NCBI GenBank assembly: GCA_904394685.1
Contig: CAJFNK010000018.1
Location: forward strand, 1-36,234
Origin: Candidatus Heritagella gallinarum
Lineage (GTDB): Bacteria; Bacillota; Clostridia; Oscillospirales; Acutalibacteraceae
DNA length: 36,234 bases
Direction: 5' to 3'
Positions within the stretch are counted from its first letter, which is position 1. Each line of letters opens with the position of its first letter. This document shows positions 32,615 through 36,234 of the stretch, one piece after another. Made by a program: the position numbers and the translations under genes. A model generated the notes under the pieces. That model did not search any database. It was not told the origin of the DNA and saw only the letters and a program-made list of their open reading frames with translations.

Positions 32615-33200
32615 TTACAGGCTCTTTTTGAGGTTGGGGCTGGTCAAATCGAGAACCCGGCAAACAGCAGCGCCGGCGATGCAGGTAATCACCAGTTCGG
32701 GTCCCATATACGAGCCGTTATAAGAAAGGGAATACAGGATTCCCGCCCAGTTCAGGCCGGTTTCTGCCAGAATGGTGTCCCATACAAATACGCCGGAGAT
32801 GAAGTGGCACACAAAGCGCAAAAAGATTCCCACAGAAGCTCCCGCCACAAAGGCGACCGAGGGATTTTTGATCCGATTGCGGAACATCCCCGATAAGCCC
32901 AGAACGCCAAACGCCAGCAGATAGTCAAACACCACCGAGAGCAGCACCGTTGCAAGAGAAACGCCACGCAGCACGTTCATGCCCACAAACAGCTGGAGGA
33001 TTCCATAGGACAACGCCCGACAGCACCCCCCATTTTACGCCATAACGGTAGCCGATGATACACACCGGCAGCATGCTGCACAGGGTGATGGAGCCGCCGT
33101 TGACCCACGGGCCGGGGAACTGCACAAAGCTGAGCGCCGTGGCAGCAGCCAGCAAGATGGCGCTTTCGGTCAATTTTTGAACTTTCGAGATACTTTTCAT
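32615..33200 (-). pseudogene. thiT: Frameshifted thiamine ECF transporter S component (ThiT)
   Basis: Two overlapping minus-strand frames together give one ThiT protein. The first (from ATG 33200, with AAAAGGATGG) reads MKSISKVQKLTESAIL to GVLSGVV; the second continues YGILQLFVG to the C-terminus at 32615. Removing one of the two G at 33008-33009 (plus strand) restores GVVYGILQLFVG and an unbroken protein of 194 residues, a normal ThiT length. ThiT binds thiamine for the ECF energy-coupling module. The rest of the gene looks conserved, so the mutation is recent or a sequencing error. It lies under an intact TPP riboswitch. Confidence 0.85.
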
Positions 33201-33241
33201 CCATACCATCCTTTTCTTTCATGCGGGGCTGTATCGGGCAA

Positions 33242-33273
33242 TAAAAAAACCGATGGTCCAGAAGTCCCATCGG
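33242..33273 (-). terminator. Expression-platform terminator of the TPP riboswitch
   Basis: CCGATGG and CCATCGG form the stem, followed on the minus strand by seven T (33243-33249). It lies between the aptamer and thiT, as expected for transcription attenuation when thiamine pyrophosphate is bound. Confidence 0.85.
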
Positions 33274-33289
33274 CGCATTGTCCTATACG

Positions 33290-33369
33290 AGCTTCCTACA
33301 CCGGCATTATCCGGATCAGGTTCAAGGGTTGGAAACAGGTTCCTCTCAGCCGCAAAGCAGCACCCCCGC
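33290..33369 (-). promoter_or_regulatory. TPP riboswitch (THI element)
   Basis: On the minus strand the conserved blocks appear in order: GGGGGTGC, GCTGAGAGGAACC, CCCTTGAACCTGATC, GGATAATGCCGG and GTAGGAAG. This is a clear thiamine pyrophosphate aptamer. With the terminator at 33242-33273 it would shut off thiT when TPP is plentiful. Confidence 0.95.
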
Positions 33370-33709
33370 CAAATTTTCAAACTATACTATACCAGTCCCG
33401 CCGGTTCCTGTCAATCCCCAAAAAATCTGGAAAACCAGCTGCAAACAGCGGTTTTTCTCCAGTTTTCAACAGCTTCAAATCCCCCAATCCCCTCTTTTTT
33501 CTATTTTCCCTTTTTCTTTCGTACCCCAACGCAAAAAACAAATGCGAGGCGATATTGATGTATATCCGGCAATCAAAGGCATATATTTTATCAGTTTTTA
33601 CGATAGTTTTTTCATTATGTTTTACCTTTTTTGAAAAAATCCATTGATTTGTAAAACCCTATTATACTTCATGTAAACAACGCAAGTTTACATAATTTGA
33701 GTGAATAAG

Positions 33710-33750
33710 AAAAAGTAATATGTGAATAACTCTGTGGAAAATGTGAATAA
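33710..33750 (+). repeat. Cluster of DnaA-box-like nonamers
   Basis: Four same-direction nonamers lie close together: AGTGAATAA (33710), TGTGAATAA (33721), TGTGGAAAA (33733) and TGTGAATAA (33742). TGTGAATAA is the complement of TTATTCACA, a match to the TTATNCACA DnaA-box pattern; TGTGGAAAA differs by one base from TGTGGATAA. Spacing is 11, 12 and 9 bases, about one helical turn. Confidence 0.5.
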
Positions 33751-34070
33751 CTGTGATTCCTATCAGAAAAACACGGGGAAAAGAGCTTCTCCACCAACCG
33801 GAAAATAACATTATGTAAACTATACAGTTTGAAAACCAAATCTTTTTTGGGCTTGATTCTACAACCATTTGTATAGCAAACCATATCATAAAAGGGCAAT
33901 TGTGGCAGAAAAACAGGGAAACACCAGATTTTGTATATCAATATTTTGATATTTTATATAAGTATTTTGATGTTTCAACTGCTATGGAAAACTAAAATCG
34001 GGTTTTCAACATTTTCAACAGAGATATAAACCATTTTAAAAAAACAGCAATTCCGTTTTTGAACCGTTTA

Positions 34071-34079
34071 TGGTATGAT
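34071..34079 (+). promoter_or_regulatory. Extended -10 promoter for the DUF6062 operon
   Basis: TGGTATGAT is an extended -10 about 80 bases before the first gene; the -35 is weak. Confidence 0.4.
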
Positions 34080-34159
34080 AAGAAGCAGAACAAAAAAGAA
34101 AAACCAAACCAAAGAAAGCCCACAGGCTATTTGGAAAATTCTGAGCAGGAGGAACGAAT

Positions 34160-34879
34160 ATGCGGGAAGATATCTGCACGATACCGATCAGTGAAGTTTT
34201 TGAGCCACGGGACGGCTGCCCCATCTGCCGGATGCGGGATATGCTGGAAGACCGCATGGCAACCTATATCACCGGCGCCGCCATGATGGAGCCGGATGTC
34301 CGGATAGAAACCAACCGGCTGGGCTTTTGCAAAGACCATTTTGACCAGATTCTGGCTCGTGGCAGCCGCCTTTCGGTGGCGCTGATTTTGGAAAGCCTGC
34401 TGGCCGAGGTGGAAAAAGACGTTTTCCCCGACGGAAAAGCCGACCAGAAAACCGCTGTGAAAAAGCTCATCCCCGCCGCCGACACCCGTGCCAAAAGCTG
34501 CTTTGTGTGTGAAAACATCGAAATGAACATGGCACATCTGATGGAAACCGTTATCAAGCTGTGGCAGAACGAGGAAGATTTCCGCAAGCTCTATGCCGAA
34601 CAGCCCTGTATCTGTTTGCCCCACTACCGCACCCTTTTGAAAGCGGCAACCAAAATGAACAAAAAGAACTTCCCCCAATTTCAGGAAGTCACCCGCTCGT
34701 TGGCGATGAAATACCTCAAAGAGGTGGAGGGCGATGTAACCCATTTCTGCCGTATGTTTGACTACCGCAACAAAGACGCCGATTGGGGCAACTCCCGTGA
34801 TTCCATCGAACGGGCCATCTGGTTCCTCACCTCCCGCCACCCGCAGGTGGAGGCCAACGCCGGGGAGAAGAACCGATGA
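34160..34879 (+). CDS. DUF6062 cysteine-rich protein
   Basis: A 239-aa protein that I recognise as DUF6062. It carries several paired Cys/His motifs: CPIC (20-23), CKDH, CFVC and CLPHY, which look like metal-binding sites, perhaps zinc or an iron-sulfur cluster. The rest is helical and charged, with no signal peptide or membrane segment. Function is unknown. AGGAGG precedes the ATG. Its stop overlaps the start of the glycosylase gene (ATGA), so they are translationally coupled and may work together in DNA repair or oxidative-damage response. Confidence 0.8.
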   Translation: MREDICTIPISEVFEPRDGCPICRMRDMLEDRMATYITGAAMMEPDVRIETNRLGFCKDHFDQILARGSRLSVALILESLLAEVEKDVFPDGKADQKTAVKKLIPAADTRAKSCFVCENIEMNMAHLMETVIKLWQNEEDFRKLYAEQPCICLPHYRTLLKAATKMNKKNFPQFQEVTRSLAMKYLKEVEGDVTHFCRMFDYRNKDADWGNSRDSIERAIWFLTSRHPQVEANAGEKNR

Positions 34880-35724
34880 AGCAGGGAAACATGCGGATTC
34901 CCGCCTTTTTTGACCCGGATCAGACGCTGGACTGCGGGCAGAGCTTCCGCTGGGAAAAAACCGGGGACATCTGGCAGGGCGTTGCCTTTGGGCGCTCCCT
35001 TTCGCTGTGGCGGGAGGACGACGAGCTGGTGCTTGACTGCTCGCCGGAAGAATACCAACAGGTGTGGTCGGACTATTTTGATGAAAGCACCGATTACCCG
35101 GCCATTCAGGAGCAGCTGGCATCGTTTAGCCCCGTGATGCAGGAGGCCTGCCGCTATGCGGGGGGAATCCGGCTACTGCGGCAGGACCCATGGGAGGCGC
35201 TCTGCTCGTTTATCATCTCCCAGAACAACAATATCCCCCGCATCAAGGGGATTATCCAGCGGATGTGTGAAACGCTGGGCGAAACTTCGGGAGGCAAGGA
35301 CGACGTTTCATCAACAGGAGATTCCGGGAAAGGCTTTCTCGTTTTCCCCACCCCGCAGCGGCTGGCCGCTTCTTCGCTGGAGGAGCTTGCGCCCCTTCGT
35401 GCGGGCTTCCGGGCAAAATACCTGCTTTCTGCCGCACGTCTGGTGACCGAAGGAAAGGTGCGGCTGGAGGAAATCCCACAAATGGAGCTGGGAAAAGCAA
35501 GGGAAACCTTGATGCTCATTCATGGGGTTGGCCCCAAGGTGGCGGAATGTGCTTTGCTCTATGGCTTCCACCGGCTGGAGGCGTTCCCGCTGGATGTGTG
35601 GATGAAGCGGGTGATGGAGCGGTGGTTCCCGCAAAATAAGCCGGAAGATTTTGGCCCCTATGCGGGCGTTGCACAGCAATACCTGTTCCACTATATCCGT
35701 ACCAATAAAGAGGAGGCTTCTTGA
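34876..35724 (+). CDS. 8-oxoguanine DNA glycosylase (OGG1-like)
   Basis: A 282-aa helix-hairpin-helix glycosylase/lyase that removes 8-oxoguanine from DNA. An N-terminal beta domain begins DCGQSFRW; SQNNNIPRIKGII matches the OGG1 minor-groove segment; the HhH motif reads IHGVGPKVAECALLYG, with catalytic Lys221, and the catalytic Asp240 follows in FPLDVWMKR. A less conserved Ser/Gly-rich insertion of about 20 residues (near 139-155) precedes the core. It is coupled by four-base overlap to DUF6062 and overlaps the next start as well. Confidence 0.93.
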   Translation: MKQGNMRIPAFFDPDQTLDCGQSFRWEKTGDIWQGVAFGRSLSLWREDDELVLDCSPEEYQQVWSDYFDESTDYPAIQEQLASFSPVMQEACRYAGGIRLLRQDPWEALCSFIISQNNNIPRIKGIIQRMCETLGETSGGKDDVSSTGDSGKGFLVFPTPQRLAASSLEELAPLRAGFRAKYLLSAARLVTEGKVRLEEIPQMELGKARETLMLIHGVGPKVAECALLYGFHRLEAFPLDVWMKRVMERWFPQNKPEDFGPYAGVAQQYLFHYIRTNKEEAS

Positions 35725-36158
35725 TGACTGGTACCTTATTTCGCATCACGACTTATCTGCCCGATTTGTTTAGCCTGATGTTCATACTGTTTTTTATATT
35801 CTTTATCGGGGTGTTTATCTATTCCATTGTCAGAGGCGGACGCCAGTGGCACCACAACAACCAGCAGCCCCGGCTGTCGGTGGAAGCCAAGGTGGTTTCC
35901 AAGCGTTCCATGTGCCACCACAGCCGCAACAGCACCTCTACCACGCAATATTTTGTCACCTTTGAGGTGGAATCCGGCGACCGGATGGAAATGACGGTGA
36001 ACGGCTGGGAATACGGTGAGCTGGCCGAGGGGGACTTTGGCAAGCTGAAATTTCAGGGAACCCGCTATCTGGGCTTTGAGCGGCAGCAGGCAAATTATTA
36101 TAAAAGCCCGGCTATATTAAGTAGAAAAAATCCCCGCCCAACGAGTGGAATGATATAG
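35724..36158 (+). CDS. DUF2500 membrane protein
   Basis: A 144-aa protein: one N-terminal membrane segment (about 16-38, FSLMFILFFIFFIGVFIYSIV), then a beta-rich DUF2500 domain (about 50-118) with EAKVVSKR, YFVTFEV and KLKFQGTRYLGFER. Function unknown. The ATG at 35724 overlaps the glycosylase stop and has AGGAGG seven bases upstream. The last 20 residues or so do not look conserved. The stop codon TAG coincides with the first bases of a likely insertion-sequence end, so the C-terminus may have been altered by the insertion. Confidence 0.82.
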   Translation: MTGTLFRITTYLPDLFSLMFILFFIFFIGVFIYSIVRGGRQWHHNNQQPRLSVEAKVVSKRSMCHHSRNSTSTTQYFVTFEVESGDRMEMTVNGWEYGELAEGDFGKLKFQGTRYLGFERQQANYYKSPAILSRKNPRPTSGMI

Positions 36159-36234
36159 TCCCCTTAGAGTAGACACTCGAAAAAACAAAAGTTTTCGAGA
36201 CTAGACTAAGGGGGCTATTTCTATGTCCAAACGA
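36156..36234 (+). mobile_element. Left end of a probable insertion sequence, transposase cut by window edge
   Basis: A long imperfect inverted repeat runs from TAGTCCCCTTAGAGTAGA to CTAGACTAAGGGGGCTA (36156-36217), with inner arms ACTCGAAAA/TTTTCGAGA. Directly after it, with AAGGGGG as ribosome binding site, a reading frame starts at 36223 with MSKR and leaves the window. IS3-type OrfA proteins often begin like this, but four codons cannot identify the family. Confidence 0.5.

Larger units (their letters stand above)
33400..34140. other. Long AT-rich noncoding gap with DnaA-box-like repeats
   Basis: About 740 bases without a supportable gene, far more AT-rich than the flanks. Notable elements: an inverted repeat TGTAAAC/GTTTACA at 33672-33692, with another TGTAAAC at 33814; DnaA-box-like nonamers at 33710-33750 (listed separately); an AT tract at about 33931-33975 with repeated TATTTTGAT; and a pair of TTTTCAACA-like nonamers around 34002-34020. 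Short frames here lack ribosome binding sites and I do not support them. Confidence 0.6.

Noticed and set aside
33000-33020. Programmed frameshift in thiT
   Set aside because: The site GTTGTCCTATGG is not a slippery heptamer and no downstream stimulatory structure was evident; a single-base insertion is simpler.
1-36234. tRNA or rRNA genes
   Set aside because: No cloverleaf ending or rRNA segment was recognised on either strand; without a scanning program a missed tRNA is possible but unlikely in the gaps I read.

Overview
The window looks like the chromosome of a gut-type Firmicute, most likely class Clostridia, order Oscillospirales (Oscillospiraceae/Ruminococcaceae-like). This rests on strong AGGAGG-type ribosome binding sites with some GTG and TTG starts, sigma-A promoters, a T-box leader on ileS, a TPP riboswitch, the clostridial DUF4830 and DUF6062 families, and moderately high GC coding DNA with AT-rich gaps. 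The genus cannot be named from the sequence alone.

Layout. Positions 1-14.9 kb are almost all minus strand: a ComEC-like metallo-beta-lactamase-fold protein, a conserved 85-aa protein, an orphan lipoprotein-export-type ABC ATPase, (plus strand) D-aminoacyl-tRNA deacylase, a membrane-anchored protein of unknown function, lysS, greA, then a cell-wall/division cluster transcribed ftsE-ftsX-M23 hydrolase-S41 protein, a PucR-type regulator, a MsmK/UgpC-type sugar ABC ATPase, an RsuA-type pseudouridine synthase and a DUF4830 protein. Positions 15.1-32.5 kb are plus strand, except for the XRE regulator at 31.1-31.5 kb: phage terminase small and large subunits, a 69-aa protein, an ADP-ribosylglycohydrolase, a T-box and ileS, a palindrome-rich gap, a phage portal protein coupled to a Prp-family cysteine protease, coaBC, a phenylacetate-CoA ligase-like enzyme with a double-ACT protein, an AT-rich acyltransferase, an SGNH hydrolase, an AEC transporter, a probable 240-nt noncoding RNA, an XRE regulator (minus) and a NagD-type HAD phosphatase. 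The last 3.7 kb hold a frameshifted thiT under an intact TPP riboswitch, a long AT-rich gap with DnaA-box-like repeats, a coupled operon (DUF6062, 8-oxoguanine glycosylase, DUF2500) and the beginning of a probable insertion sequence.

The most interesting part is the packaging module. Terminase small and large subunits, portal and a Prp-like protease are all intact and on one strand, but there is no capsid, scaffold, tail, integrase or lysis gene, and a host block containing ileS lies in the middle. The genes are GC-rich like their host neighbours. This may be an old prophage remnant, or a retained system related to gene transfer agents or to another DNA-packaging function. Other points of note: an S41 'protease' in the FtsEX cluster that has lost both its nucleophile and its lysine, a strongly promoted and terminated orphan RNA, a run of perfect palindromes before the portal gene, and an oriC-like AT-rich gap.
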